The notes below the pieces were generated by a model that worked only from the letters and a program-made list of their open reading frames with translations, was not told the origin of the DNA and searched no databases. Of a DNA stretch of 64,000 nucleotides, positions 41,706 to 49,789 are shown piece after piece (positions within the stretch are counted from its first letter, which is position 1; every line of letters starts with the position of its first letter). Location of the stretch: NCBI GenBank assembly GCA_955652675.1, contig CATPBP010000019.1:17513-81512 (forward strand), read 5' to 3'. The translations under genes were made by a program, and so were the position numbers. The DNA comes from Candidatus Dormiibacterota bacterium. GTDB lineage: Bacteria; Chloroflexota; Dormibacteria; Dormibacterales; Dormibacteraceae.

Positions 41706-42449
41706 TCATCTGAAGAGATCCAGCTCCGGCGGACGGATCAGGTCCCGGCCGCTGCCCGGCGGCGCCGGGGGGCGGTAGCCCCGGACCACTGCGACCGGAA
41801 GCCTGTCCGTCTTCCCCATCACCAGCTCGGCGGCGCAGGCCACCTCGTCCGCGACGGCAACCAGCGTGGCGGTCAGCTCCTGGCCGAAGTCGTCCGGGCG
41901 GCCCCGGTAGTCCACCAGTGCCGGGAGCCCGGCCACGCCCAGGGCCACGTTGGTGATTCCCATCCGCCAGGCGCGCCCGAAGGTGTCCGCCACGATGAGG
42001 CCGAGCCGGCGCCCGGTCAGCTCCTCCAGTCGCCTTCGAAGGGCGGAGGCGCTCGCGTCCGAGTCCTCGGGCAGCAGCGTCACCGAGTCCGCCCCCGGGA
42101 CGTTGGAGTGGTCGACCCCGGCGTTGGCACACACGTAGCCCTGCCTGGTCTCCACGATCAGGACTCGCTCGTCCCGCACCACCCTGACCGTCTCGTCCAG
42201 GATCACCTGGATTACCCTGGGATCCGCCTGCAGACGCTCTGCGTAGCGCAGCGCGGACTCGCCTGGCTCCACCACCTTCAGAGATCGGATTCGGCCCTCC
42301 GCCTTCGAGACGATCTTCTGGGCCACAACCACGATGTCCTCATCCTGCAGCCGGGCGTGGGCGGCGATCAGCTCCCCCACGTCGTCGCCAGGCCGCACCT
42401 CCGGCAGGCCGGGCACGCCGATCACCTCGACCACGCCCGCCGCCGTCAC
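41706..42449 (-). CDS. cofE: Coenzyme F420-0:L-glutamate ligase
   Basis: 247 residues, the length of stand-alone archaeal CofE, without the C-terminal reductase domain of actinobacterial FbiB. It adds glutamates to F420-0 using GTP. Visible are VRPGDDVGELI, EDIVVVAQKIVSKAEGR, ETRQGYVCANAGVDHSN and GLIVADTFGRAWR. Its start overlaps cofC by 4 bases. Confidence 0.93.
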   Translation of the reverse strand: MTAAGVVEVIGVPGLPEVRPGDDVGELIAAHARLQDEDIVVVAQKIVSKAEGRIRSLKVVEPGESALRYAERLQADPRVIQVILDETVRVVRDERVLIVETRQGYVCANAGVDHSNVPGADSVTLLPEDSDASASALRRRLEELTGRRLGLIVADTFGRAWRMGITNVALGVAGLPALVDYRGRPDDFGQELTATLVAVADEVACAAELVMGKTDRLPVAVVRGYRPPAPPGSGRDLIRPPELDLFR

Positions 42450-43066
42450 CGCCTGGCGCGGAGTGCTTCCAGGTCGCTGGGCTCGTCCAGATCGAGGGCC
42501 AGGCCGGAGGACTCGAAGAGCGCGAAGCGCACGCTCCGCTCGGCCGCATCTTCGGCGAACTTCTCCAGCGAAGCGTCCCCGAAATGGAGGCCGACGGCCC
42601 CCGGCGGACTCAGATAGAGGGCGTTGGTGCCGCCTCTTCCGGTGGCCGCCGCGGCCAGCACCGCCGGCCTGCCCAGCCGCCGGCCGGCCGAGATCATCTC
42701 CGCCACGACACCGTCGCTGACCAGCGGCAGATCGCTCGAGAGCAGGACCACGGCGGCCGCGCCGCCGGCTTCAGCGTGCTCGAGTCCGCGGCGAGCCGCG
42801 GGGTTCTGCCCGGCCGGCCTCTCCTCCAGGAGCACCTCCGCCCCCAGCCGCTCCGCCAGCTCGGCAGCCTCCGGGCTCCCGCACACGGCCAGCACGTGGT
42901 CGCCGGCGCGCGCCGCACGAAGCGCCCGCTCGGCGTTCTCGACCGCCAGGCTGCGCCTGGCCGGGGGATCGAGGACAGGGCTCAGCCGCTGCTTGGCCGA
43001 ATCGAAGCCCTTGACCAGGACCACCACCCAGACGGGCGCCGGTCCCGGATCGCCGCTCAGCCCCAA
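42446..43066 (-). CDS. cofC: 2-phospho-L-lactate guanylyltransferase (CofC/FbiD)
   Basis: 206 residues with a MobA-like nucleotidyltransferase fold: WVVVLVKGFDSAKQRLSP at the start, LLEERPAGQNPAARRGL and VLLSSDLPLVSDGVV, TGRGGTNALYLSPP. It makes the GDP-activated three-carbon unit for CofD. It overlaps the F420-dependent oxidoreductase gene by 10 bases and cofE by 4, so synthesis and use of F420 are encoded in one transcript. Confidence 0.92.
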   Translation of the reverse strand: MGLSGDPGPAPVWVVVLVKGFDSAKQRLSPVLDPPARRSLAVENAERALRAARAGDHVLAVCGSPEAAELAERLGAEVLLEERPAGQNPAARRGLEHAEAGGAAAVVLLSSDLPLVSDGVVAEMISAGRRLGRPAVLAAAATGRGGTNALYLSPPGAVGLHFGDASLEKFAEDAAERSVRFALFESSGLALDLDEPSDLEALRARR

Positions 43067-44064
43067 CGCTCGCGGAGCCGAGGCAGGATCAGCTCGGAAT
43101 AACGGTGCAGGAAGGACGCCTGGTCGTTGCCCGGGGCATGGAAGACCAGGTGCGTGAAGCCGAGCTCCAGGTAGGGACGGATCTGCTCGATGTGCTCATC
43201 CACGCTGTCCGAGATCAGCCAGCGGCGCCCTGGGTCCTTCACCCGGGTGGCACGCTGCTCCATCTCGAGCGGGTTGTGAACGTCCACCTTGTCCTCGGCG
43301 GGAAGGGCCAGCGCGGCCCAGATCCGGCAGTCCTCATCCGCCCGAACGCGGTCGGGATCGAAGGAGACCTTGACCTCGATGGTCTTCTCGATCGCATCGA
43401 AGTCCCGTCCGGCCGCCTCGGCGCCTTCGCGGACCGCGGGCAGCAGCTTGTCCTTGTAGAGCTCGATGCCTTTGCCCGAGGTGCATATGAAGCCGTCCCC
43501 CTGCCGGCCCGCGAAGCGAGCAGCGACCTCGCCCGAGGCGCCGACGTAGATGGGGACCGGCTTCTCCGGGCGGTCGTACACGGTCGCGCCGTGGACGTGG
43601 TAGAAGTCACCGTCGAACTCCACGAACTCTTCGGTCCAGAGCTTTCGGATCAGCCGCGTTGCCTCGCTCATGCGCCGGAAACGCTCTCTGAACTCGGGCC
43701 ACTCGATCCCGATCACAGGCACCTCGTTCATCGACTCGCCAGTGCCGATTCCCAGGATGACGCGCTCCGGGTACATGACCCCCAACGTCGCGAAAGCCTG
43801 CGCAACGATGGCCGGGTGATAGCGGAAGGTGGGCGTGAGGACGCTCGTGCCCATCAGCACGCGGCTGGTGCGCTCGCCCAGGGCCGCCAGCCAGGACATG
43901 GAGAAGGGCGAGTGGCCATCGGTGTGCCGCCAGGGCTGGTAGTGGTCGCTGACCCAGACGCTGTCGAAGCCGACCTCCTCGGCGAGGATCGCAAAATCGA
44001 GCAGCGGGCGCGGACCGAACTGCTCCGCAGAGGCCTTCCAGCCCAGCCGGAGGGGATGGCTCAT
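43057..44064 (-). CDS. LLM-class F420-dependent oxidoreductase
   Basis: A 335-residue luciferase-like (beta/alpha)8 protein of the group that includes F420-dependent glucose-6-phosphate dehydrogenase and the TIGR03557 family: VGFDSVWVSDHYQPW, TPTFRYHPAIVAQAFATLG, GIGTGESMNEVPVIG, YVGASGEVAARFAG. The substrate is not fixed by sequence. It is first of the three F420 genes and overlaps both neighbours, including a 4-base ATGA with the small membrane gene upstream. Confidence 0.9.
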   Translation of the reverse strand: MSHPLRLGWKASAEQFGPRPLLDFAILAEEVGFDSVWVSDHYQPWRHTDGHSPFSMSWLAALGERTSRVLMGTSVLTPTFRYHPAIVAQAFATLGVMYPERVILGIGTGESMNEVPVIGIEWPEFRERFRRMSEATRLIRKLWTEEFVEFDGDFYHVHGATVYDRPEKPVPIYVGASGEVAARFAGRQGDGFICTSGKGIELYKDKLLPAVREGAEAAGRDFDAIEKTIEVKVSFDPDRVRADEDCRIWAALALPAEDKVDVHNPLEMEQRATRVKDPGRRWLISDSVDEHIEQIRPYLELGFTHLVFHAPGNDQASFLHRYSELILPRLRERWG

Positions 44065-44252
44065 CGCCGCCTCGGGAAGTAGCGCCGGTAGCTGAAGGCG
44101 ATCCCAGCCAGGGCGGCGGCGGCCACCACCACGAGCAGCGCGGCGAGGCTCTGGGCGCCGAACGTGGCGGCGCCGTAAGCCGTCATGACGCCGAGCATGG
44201 CGAGGGACAGCACTATGAGGACTACCAGGGTGATGGCGCGATGCAGCTTCAC
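44061..44252 (-). CDS. 63-residue two-helix membrane protein
   Basis: A GTG-started small gene. It has two membrane helices (AITLVVLIVLSLAMLGVMTA and LAALLVVVAAAALAGIAF) and a very basic end (YRRYFPRRR). No family recognised. Its start overlaps the stop of the gene before it (GTGA) and its stop overlaps the LLM oxidoreductase start (ATGA), so it is firmly part of the operon. It may anchor or assist an F420 enzyme, inferred only from position. Confidence 0.65.
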   Translation of the reverse strand: MKLHRAITLVVLIVLSLAMLGVMTAYGAATFGAQSLAALLVVVAAAALAGIAFSYRRYFPRRR

Positions 44253-44590
44253 TGGGCGGGCAGCCGGTCGATGCCGCTGCGGAGCATCGCCTCGAGCTCG
44301 TCCAGCGGCCGCTCCCGGGTGAACGTGCCCACGTCCTCGCGCTGGAGGCGCTCGCCCTCCCACCAGAGCACCGAGACCGTGTAGTCCTCCGGACGGTCGT
44401 CCTCCCAGGCGACGTCGACCGCTCCCTCGCCCCTGCCCCTGCCGGCGAAGTCGAGTCGCCAGACCGGGTCGTCGCGGAAGAACTCGTGAAGGCGGGCGCC
44501 CTGCGATCGGGCGACCCGGCGCAGGGCCGGCGCGATCACCTCGAAGGCGGCGTCCATCTGCCCGAGCTTGTCCCAGGAGGTTCCCGCCAT
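44249..44590 (-). CDS. Hypothetical 113-residue soluble protein, first gene of the F420 run
   Basis: From ATG 44590. It reads as a compact alpha/beta protein (SWDKLGQMDAAFEVIAP, LHEFFRDDPVWRLDFAG, YTVSVLWWEGERLQRED, LDELEAMLRSGIDRL). I do not recognise it. Start choice: the longer frame extends into the divergent birA gene. It heads an eight-gene leftward set and overlaps the next small gene by 4 bases. Upstream is a symmetrical -10 region shared with birA. Confidence 0.62.
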   Translation of the reverse strand: MAGTSWDKLGQMDAAFEVIAPALRRVARSQGARLHEFFRDDPVWRLDFAGRGRGEGAVDVAWEDDRPEDYTVSVLWWEGERLQREDVGTFTRERPLDELEAMLRSGIDRLPAQ

Positions 44591-44595
44591 TGCTC

Positions 44596-44605
44596 CTAAG
44601 CTTAG
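44596..44605. promoter_or_regulatory. Symmetrical CTAAGCTTAG element between divergent genes
   Basis: The 23-base gap between the two divergent start codons contains the perfect palindrome CTAAGCTTAG, which gives TAAGCT on each strand. Each can act as a -10 box, 8 bases before the leftward ATG and 11 before the rightward ATG, so one short element may drive both operons. Confidence 0.5.
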
Positions 44606-44613
44606 TGGCCGCG

Positions 44614-45258
44614 ATGCGGACGATCCGGCTGGCCAGCACCCCTTCGACGCAGGACTTCGCGCGTCACCTGCCCGAAGGGTCCGTGGTGGTGGCCGACGAG
44701 CAGACCTCCGGCCGAGGGCGGCTGGGCAGGAATTGGGTGGCGCCGGCCGGCTCGGCGCTCCTCGCCTCATTCGTCCTCCACGCCCGACCGCTGGCCAGCC
44801 TCGCCGCCGGAGTGGCCGCCGCCGAGGCCTGCGGCGACCAGGTCAGGCTCAAATGGCCCAACGACCTGCTCCTGGGGGGCGGCAAGCTGGCCGGCATCCT
44901 GGTCGAGCGCCGCGGCGACCGCTGCATCGTCGGGGTCGGCGTCAACCTGAGCTGGGCACCGCCCGGGGCGTCGAGGCTGGACGCGGACCGAGACCGGCTG
45001 CTGGAGCGGCTCGGCGCGTCGCTGGTGCGCTGGTTCGCCGCACATGACCAAGAGGTCCTGGCCGCCTGGCGCGCCCGAGCCGAGACGCTCGGCCGCCGGG
45101 TGCGCGTCGAGCTACCTGGGGAGAGCTTCGAAGGTTTGGCCGAAGACCTGGCCGAGGACGGCTCTTTGATCGTGTCCGGCCGGCGGGTGGCCGCCGGCGA
45201 CGTCATCCACCTGCGAGAAGCTGGATCTGCGGCAGGATCTCCCCCGAGCGGCCCCTGA
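44614..45258 (+). CDS. birA: Biotin--[acetyl-CoA-carboxylase] ligase
   Basis: 214 residues, the short form without a DNA-binding domain, so purely an enzyme that attaches biotin to carboxylase carrier proteins. Visible are STPSTQDFARHL, the biotinyl-AMP loop EQTSGRGRLGRNW, LKWPNDLLLGGGKLAGIL and the C-terminal SH3-like part (LGRRVRVELPG, LIVSGRRVAAGDV). Its last 56 bases overlap the convergent sirtuin gene. ATG 44614 is chosen over a TTG-like start 24 bases earlier that would lie in the promoter. Confidence 0.92.
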   Translation: MRTIRLASTPSTQDFARHLPEGSVVVADEQTSGRGRLGRNWVAPAGSALLASFVLHARPLASLAAGVAAAEACGDQVRLKWPNDLLLGGGKLAGILVERRGDRCIVGVGVNLSWAPPGASRLDADRDRLLERLGASLVRWFAAHDQEVLAAWRARAETLGRRVRVELPGESFEGLAEDLAEDGSLIVSGRRVAAGDVIHLREAGSAAGSPPSGP

Positions 45259-45949
45259 CCACGACGGCCGCCAGCTCGTCAAGCGGCGTCGGCTCGTCGT
45301 TGACGATCACCAGAGGCGCTCCCCGCTCGGCCGCCAGCAGGGGCACCTCCGCCGCCGGGAACACCCCCAGGGAGCTGCCCACTACCAGCATCAAGTCGCA
45401 CTCGCGGGCAAGTCCCATGGCTTCGGTGATGGCGGCGGGCGGGAGGGACTCGCCAAAGAAGACGACCGCCGGCTTGATGTGGATCCCGCCGCAGGTCCGG
45501 CAGTGGGGAGGCAGCTCGCTCTCCAGACGTGCCTGGACCTCCGAGCGGGGCTCGCTGGCGCCGCAGTCCAGGCAGCGAACCGTTCGTCCGTTGCCGTGCA
45601 GCTCGACCAGCCGCTGGCTGCCGGCCTTCAGGTGCAAGCTGTCGGTGTTCTGGGTCACCACGCCGGCCAGATGGCCCAGCTCCTCCAGGGCCGCGAGCGC
45701 GTAGTGGCCTGGATTTGGCTGAGCCTCGCGGTATGTGTGCCAGCGCTCCCTGGAGACCATCCAGTAGACGGCGGGATCCTTCAGAAAGTAGCTGAGCGTT
45801 GCGGTCTTGACGGGGTCGTACTGCTTCCAGAGACCGTTCTCGCCCCGGAAGGTGCGAATACCGCTTTCGGCTGAGACGCCCGCCCCTGTAAACGCCACGC
45901 CCCGCCGGGCGGCTCTCACAAGCCTTGCCGCCTCCCCCAGCCCTTCCAT
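45203..45949 (-). CDS. Sir2-family NAD-dependent protein deacylase
   Basis: 248 residues. NAD-binding FTGAGVSAESGIRTFR, QNTDSLH, the catalytic His in LVELHGNG, a zinc ribbon with four Cys (CLDCG and CRTCG), KPAVVFFGE and VVGSSLGVFPA. It removes acyl groups from lysines, for example on acetyl-CoA synthetase. The ATG follows TAGCCT by 7 bases without a ribosome site. Overlaps birA tail-to-tail. Confidence 0.95.
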   Translation of the reverse strand: MEGLGEAARLVRAARRGVAFTGAGVSAESGIRTFRGENGLWKQYDPVKTATLSYFLKDPAVYWMVSRERWHTYREAQPNPGHYALAALEELGHLAGVVTQNTDSLHLKAGSQRLVELHGNGRTVRCLDCGASEPRSEVQARLESELPPHCRTCGGIHIKPAVVFFGESLPPAAITEAMGLARECDLMLVVGSSLGVFPAAEVPLLAAERGAPLVIVNDEPTPLDELAAVVVRGRSGEILPQIQLLAGG

Positions 45950-45989
45950 TCACGGAAGGCTACCGGAGCACCGACGGTTTCAATACGTC

Positions 45990-47210
45990 GTGACGTCCCG
46001 CCCGTCTCGACCGCTGCCCATCTATCTGGCAGCAGGGTCCATCTTCGCCGCGCTGGCTGCGCGCGCCTTCATCACCCCGCTGCGCATCCACGAGCTGGGC
46101 GGCGACAAGATCCAGGTCGGGCTGCTCTTCAGCGTCTTCACCATCACCGCGGCCGGCCTCTCGCTCCCCGCGGGGTTCCTCGCCGATCGCTTCGGCCGCC
46201 GCTCCCTGATCTTCTTCTCGATCATCACCGGCGGCGTAGCCCAGCTGGGCATGGCCGCGGCCTCCTCCGTCGGCCCCTGGTACATCTGGCAGCTGCTTGC
46301 CGGGATCGGGGGTGGCGCCTCCCAGGCCGCGCTCTTCGCCGCCCTGGCCGACGCAGCCCCTGGCCGCCGCCTGGGCCGAGCCATGGGCTGGCTCACCCTC
46401 TCCATGCAGGCCGGCTTCCTGGTCGGACCGGCACTGACCGGCCTCTCGCTCCAGTGGCTCGGCCTGCAGGCGGCGCTGGCCGCGTCCACCGCCTTCTTCG
46501 CGGTGGCGCTGGTGGCGACCGTCTTCGGAATCGGCTCCTCCAGGCCGGCCGTGCGCCAAGAGTGGGACCTGGCCGGGCCGCTGCGCCAGATCATCAGCCG
46601 GCGTGAGTTCCTTCCGGCCTGCGTCGGACTGCTCAGCGCCACGCTGCTCTGGGGCACTCTGCAGACCTTCCTCCCGCTCTACGGCAAGGAACAGCTCGGC
46701 CTGCCCGCGACCCAGATCGGCTACATGATCGCGCTCCAGGCGGTCGCCAACGGCCTCTCCCGCATCCCGGTCGGACGGCTGGTGGACCGGATGCGCCGGC
46801 GGGGGCCGCTCGTGATCGCCTCGCTCGCCGGCTTCGCAGTCTCCCTGGCCGTGTTCCCGCACCTGAGCGGCTTCTGGCCCACCACTGCGCTGCTGGTGCT
46901 CTCCGTGCCTCTCCTGGCGATCGTCTACGTCGCCCTCGGGGTCGTCTTCAGCAACCTGGCGACCGACGAGACGAGAGGGGTTTCGATGGGGATCTACGGG
47001 ATGGTCCTCTTCGTCGGGTTGGGAGTAGGGCCGGCCGTCTTCGGCACGGTCATGCAGCACAGCGGCTATGTCGTCGGCTTCACCGCGTGCGCCGTCACCG
47101 GCCTCCTGCTCGCCGGCCTCGTCGCCCTGCGTCCTTCCCTCCCCCCAACCTGGAGGGCCAGGCAACATGGCGCGGCCGGTCCCCTGGGCGGTAACGCTGG
47201 TGAGCTATGA
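45990..47210 (+). CDS. MFS transporter
   Basis: A 406-residue, twelve-helix major facilitator. The loop 2-3 signature is GFLADRFGRRSL, with GRLVDRMRRRGPL as its repeat in the second half, typical of drug or metabolite exporters (DHA1 style). GTG 45990 is used because upstream residues of the long frame overlap the divergent sirtuin promoter and read poorly. The transported compound is unknown. A GC-rich hairpin follows the stop. Confidence 0.87.
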   Translation: MTSRPSRPLPIYLAAGSIFAALAARAFITPLRIHELGGDKIQVGLLFSVFTITAAGLSLPAGFLADRFGRRSLIFFSIITGGVAQLGMAAASSVGPWYIWQLLAGIGGGASQAALFAALADAAPGRRLGRAMGWLTLSMQAGFLVGPALTGLSLQWLGLQAALAASTAFFAVALVATVFGIGSSRPAVRQEWDLAGPLRQIISRREFLPACVGLLSATLLWGTLQTFLPLYGKEQLGLPATQIGYMIALQAVANGLSRIPVGRLVDRMRRRGPLVIASLAGFAVSLAVFPHLSGFWPTTALLVLSVPLLAIVYVALGVVFSNLATDETRGVSMGIYGMVLFVGLGVGPAVFGTVMQHSGYVVGFTACAVTGLLLAGLVALRPSLPPTWRARQHGAAGPLGGNAGEL

Positions 47211-47214
47211 GCCT

Positions 47215-47240
47215 CCCGCACTCCCCGCAAAGGGGGCGGG
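47215..47240. terminator. GC-rich hairpin between convergent genes (dispersed-repeat type)
   Basis: CCCGC-a-CTCCCC / GGGGG-CGGG with a gcaaa loop, in the 39-base gap between the MFS and CapA genes. It has the same base pattern as the dispersed palindromes. Confidence 0.6.
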
Positions 47241-47249
47241 AACAGGCCC

Positions 47250-48392
47250 TTAGTTGGTGGGCTCGCCTTGTTTTCGGGCCAGGTCTACGCTTGCGTCCTC
47301 CATCGTTTTCAGGACCTGTTGGGATCGGGCGGGGTCGGCCCACTGCGTTTGCAGGCTGGTGTCGATGAAGGTGGGCTTCCAGGAGGCGGCGACCAAGCGC
47401 TTGTCGTAGAAGGTGTAGGTGCCGACGACGCTGGTCCGGGTGTCGTCCGAGCAGTACGTCCGGTAGTCGCTGCCGATGCTCGGGAAGCAGTTGACCTGGT
47501 CGAAGACGTAGTTGCCGTGGGCATAGGTGATCAGGTGGTCCTTGTAGACCTCCAGCCCCTGCACCCAGTGCGGGTGGTTACCGACCACCATGTCCGCGCC
47601 GGCGTCGATCGCCAGGTGACCCAGCTCGATGGGATCGTCGGGAGCGACGCCGGGGGCGGTTTCAGGCTGGCGCACGTACTCGTGGCCCCAGTGGAACTGG
47701 ACGATGACAACGTCCGCAATCTGCTTGGCCAGCTGGATGTCCGCCTGCAGGGCCTTGCGATCGACCGGTGGCCCGCCGGTGACCGCGTTGCAACCCACGA
47801 ACGCGAACTTGAGTCCGCGGACGTCGACCACTACCGGCGCTCCGATGTTGGTGGCCACCTTGATGCCGTTCTGCTCCAGCAGCGCCTTGGTGCGCTCCGT
47901 GTCCGGCCCCGCGTAGACATGGTTGTTGGCCAGGTTGACGACCCTGGTGCCGATCAGCTTGAGCCCGTCGACAAAGCGCACGTCGCCGCAGAAGACCATG
48001 CCCGTCGACTGTGGCTGGCACCCGGGCAGCAGCGGCGACTCCAGGTTGACGAAGGTCAGGTCGGCATTCCGGACGTAGTCGGCAGTGGGCCGGAAGGGAA
48101 AGAGGAAGTCGCGCCGCTGGGACGCAGCCACGTTCACCAGGCGGGCTGGGATGACGTCACCGGTCGCGATCATGGTGCGGACGTGCGCGGGGTCCTGGGA
48201 AACCGGCGCCGTGGGATGGAACAGCCCGCTGAGAGTGAGCGCCGCCGGGCTCGGGGTCGGGCTCGGAGTGGCGGTCGGCGGCGGGCTCGATGTGCTCGAG
48301 GTCGCCGCACTGCCGGCGCTGCTCTGGCCGCCGGGCAGGCAAGCCGGAGCGGCGATCACGGCGAGTATCAGGAGCGAGAGCAGCCGGCGCAT
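47250..48392 (-). CDS. CapA-family (PGA_cap) lipoprotein
   Basis: 380 residues. It begins with a lipoprotein signal peptide with lipobox AAPAC (lipidated Cys ~18), then a Ser/Thr/Pro-rich spacer (~20-50) and the CapA metallophosphatase-like domain: MIATGDVIPARLV, LTFVNLESPLLPG, VNLANNHVYAG, QFHWGHEY, VGNHPHWVQGLEV, YAHGNYVFDQ. The family is known from poly-gamma-glutamate capsule systems, but no other cap gene is here, so a general cell-surface role is likelier. It lies 16 bases behind htpX. Confidence 0.88.
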   Translation of the reverse strand: MRRLLSLLILAVIAAPACLPGGQSSAGSAATSSTSSPPPTATPSPTPSPAALTLSGLFHPTAPVSQDPAHVRTMIATGDVIPARLVNVAASQRRDFLFPFRPTADYVRNADLTFVNLESPLLPGCQPQSTGMVFCGDVRFVDGLKLIGTRVVNLANNHVYAGPDTERTKALLEQNGIKVATNIGAPVVVDVRGLKFAFVGCNAVTGGPPVDRKALQADIQLAKQIADVVIVQFHWGHEYVRQPETAPGVAPDDPIELGHLAIDAGADMVVGNHPHWVQGLEVYKDHLITYAHGNYVFDQVNCFPSIGSDYRTYCSDDTRTSVVGTYTFYDKRLVAASWKPTFIDTSLQTQWADPARSQQVLKTMEDASVDLARKQGEPTN

Positions 48393-48408
48393 GGCCAGGC
48401 CGCCAAGC

Positions 48409-49254
48409 TTAGCGCTGGCGCGCCATCTCCTCCAGCCGCTGGATGCGCTTCTCCAGCGGCGGGTGGGTCGAAAAGAGGCTCCCCAGCGTCTGGCCCGAGA
48501 GCGGGTTGACGATGTAAAGGTGGGCGAAGGCCGGCTGAGCGATGGGAGAGGGCACGACCTCGCTGCCCCGCTGAAGCTTGCGAAGGGCGCTGGCGAGCGC
48601 CAGCGGGTCGTGGCTGACCTCTGCCCCGGTGTGATCGGCCTCGTATTCACGCGAGCGCGAGACCGCGAGCTGTATGAGCAGCGCGGCGATCGGCCCCAGG
48701 ATCAGCAGCAGCAGCCCGCCCACCAGGCCGAGCGGACTCGAACCCTGCTGGTCGCGGCTGCCTCCTCCGAAGAAGAAGCCCATCTGGGCGAGGAACGTGA
48801 TCGCCGCCGCCATCACCGCCACCACGGAGCTGATGAGGATGTCCCGGTTTCGGACGTGGGCGAACTCGTGAGCCAGCACGCCGTAGACCTCCTCGGGGTC
48901 CAGGATCCGCAGCAGGCCCTGGTTGACGACGATCGAGGCGTGGCGCGGGTTGCGGCCGGTGGCAAACGCGTTCGGGTTTGGGTCCGGGCTGATGTAGACC
49001 CGCGGCTTGGGCACGCCGTACTGCGCGGCGAGCCGGTCCGCCAGCCGGTGCAGCTCGGGCGCCTCGGCCGGCCCCACCTCCTTGGCCTGCGCGGCCGCGA
49101 TGGCGATCTTGTCGCCGGTGAAGTACGCCAGCCCGTTGGTGACCAGGGCGATGCCGAGACCGATGATCAGGCCGCCCCTCCCGAAGAGGCTCCCGACCAG
49201 GACCAAGATGACGGAGAGGGCGATCATCCAGAAGAACGTTTTGAACCAATTCAT
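48409..49254 (-). CDS. htpX: HtpX-type M48 zinc metalloprotease
   Basis: 281 residues. Two membrane helices lie at the N-terminus and a further hydrophobic pair in the middle. The zinc site is VLAHEFAHVRN (HEXXH, ~127-132), with the third ligand E in SREYEADHTGAE. The protease face is cytoplasmic in HtpX, which clears damaged membrane proteins. The ATG overlaps the Nudix stop (ATGA) and the gene precedes capA, suggesting an envelope-maintenance operon. Confidence 0.94.
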   Translation of the reverse strand: MNWFKTFFWMIALSVILVLVGSLFGRGGLIIGLGIALVTNGLAYFTGDKIAIAAAQAKEVGPAEAPELHRLADRLAAQYGVPKPRVYISPDPNPNAFATGRNPRHASIVVNQGLLRILDPEEVYGVLAHEFAHVRNRDILISSVVAVMAAAITFLAQMGFFFGGGSRDQQGSSPLGLVGGLLLLILGPIAALLIQLAVSRSREYEADHTGAEVSHDPLALASALRKLQRGSEVVPSPIAQPAFAHLYIVNPLSGQTLGSLFSTHPPLEKRIQRLEEMARQR

Positions 49255-49778
49255 GTCTTTTCTGTGGGTAATTGTTCCCAGATCCGAAGCCAGTCACTCA
49301 TTGCCTGACGGTGGCTCGAGAAGGCCAGCTCGGGCAGTCCATCGCGAGAAAACGCCGCCACCTCCAGCATCTCCTCGCCGGCACCCACCACGGCCCCGGG
49401 CCGCAGTCGCGCCAGATAGCCGATGCCAACCATGCTGGCGGCGTCACTCTTCTGGATGTGGTAGACGCCCAGCAGACGCTCGATCTCCACTTCAGCGCAG
49501 ATCTCCTCGAGACACTCGCGCACCGCTGCGGCGGCCGGGTGCTCATCGTCGTTCACAAAGCCACCGGGCAGGCACCAGTGGCCGTAGCCGGGGTGGATGC
49601 CGCGGCGGCCCATCACGACCTCTCGGCGCTCGTTCTCCACGACCACCAGCGTCACCACCTTGGGGTCGTGCCAGAGCACGAAGCCGCAGCGTTCGCAGGC
49701 CTCTAGCTCACGCCCCTCGAGAACCTTGGTCTCGAGCGGAACTCCGCAATTGATGCAGAAGTGGGCCACGACTTCCAT
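49251..49778 (-). CDS. Nudix hydrolase with N-terminal zinc ribbon (NudC-like)
   Basis: 175 residues. The zinc ribbon uses the Cys pairs of FCINCG and ACERCG, as in NADH pyrophosphatase. The Nudix box (~70-92) runs GGFVNDDEHP to VRECLEE, then I-C where the consensus has x-G, a small deviation. It hydrolyses a nucleoside diphosphate derivative; which one is unknown. First gene of the htpX-capA operon. Confidence 0.9.
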   Translation of the reverse strand: MEVVAHFCINCGVPLETKVLEGRELEACERCGFVLWHDPKVVTLVVVENERREVVMGRRGIHPGYGHWCLPGGFVNDDEHPAAAAVRECLEEICAEVEIERLLGVYHIQKSDAASMVGIGYLARLRPGAVVGAGEEMLEVAAFSRDGLPELAFSSHRQAMSDWLRIWEQLPTEKT

Positions 49779-49789
49779 GGTAGGCGGCC

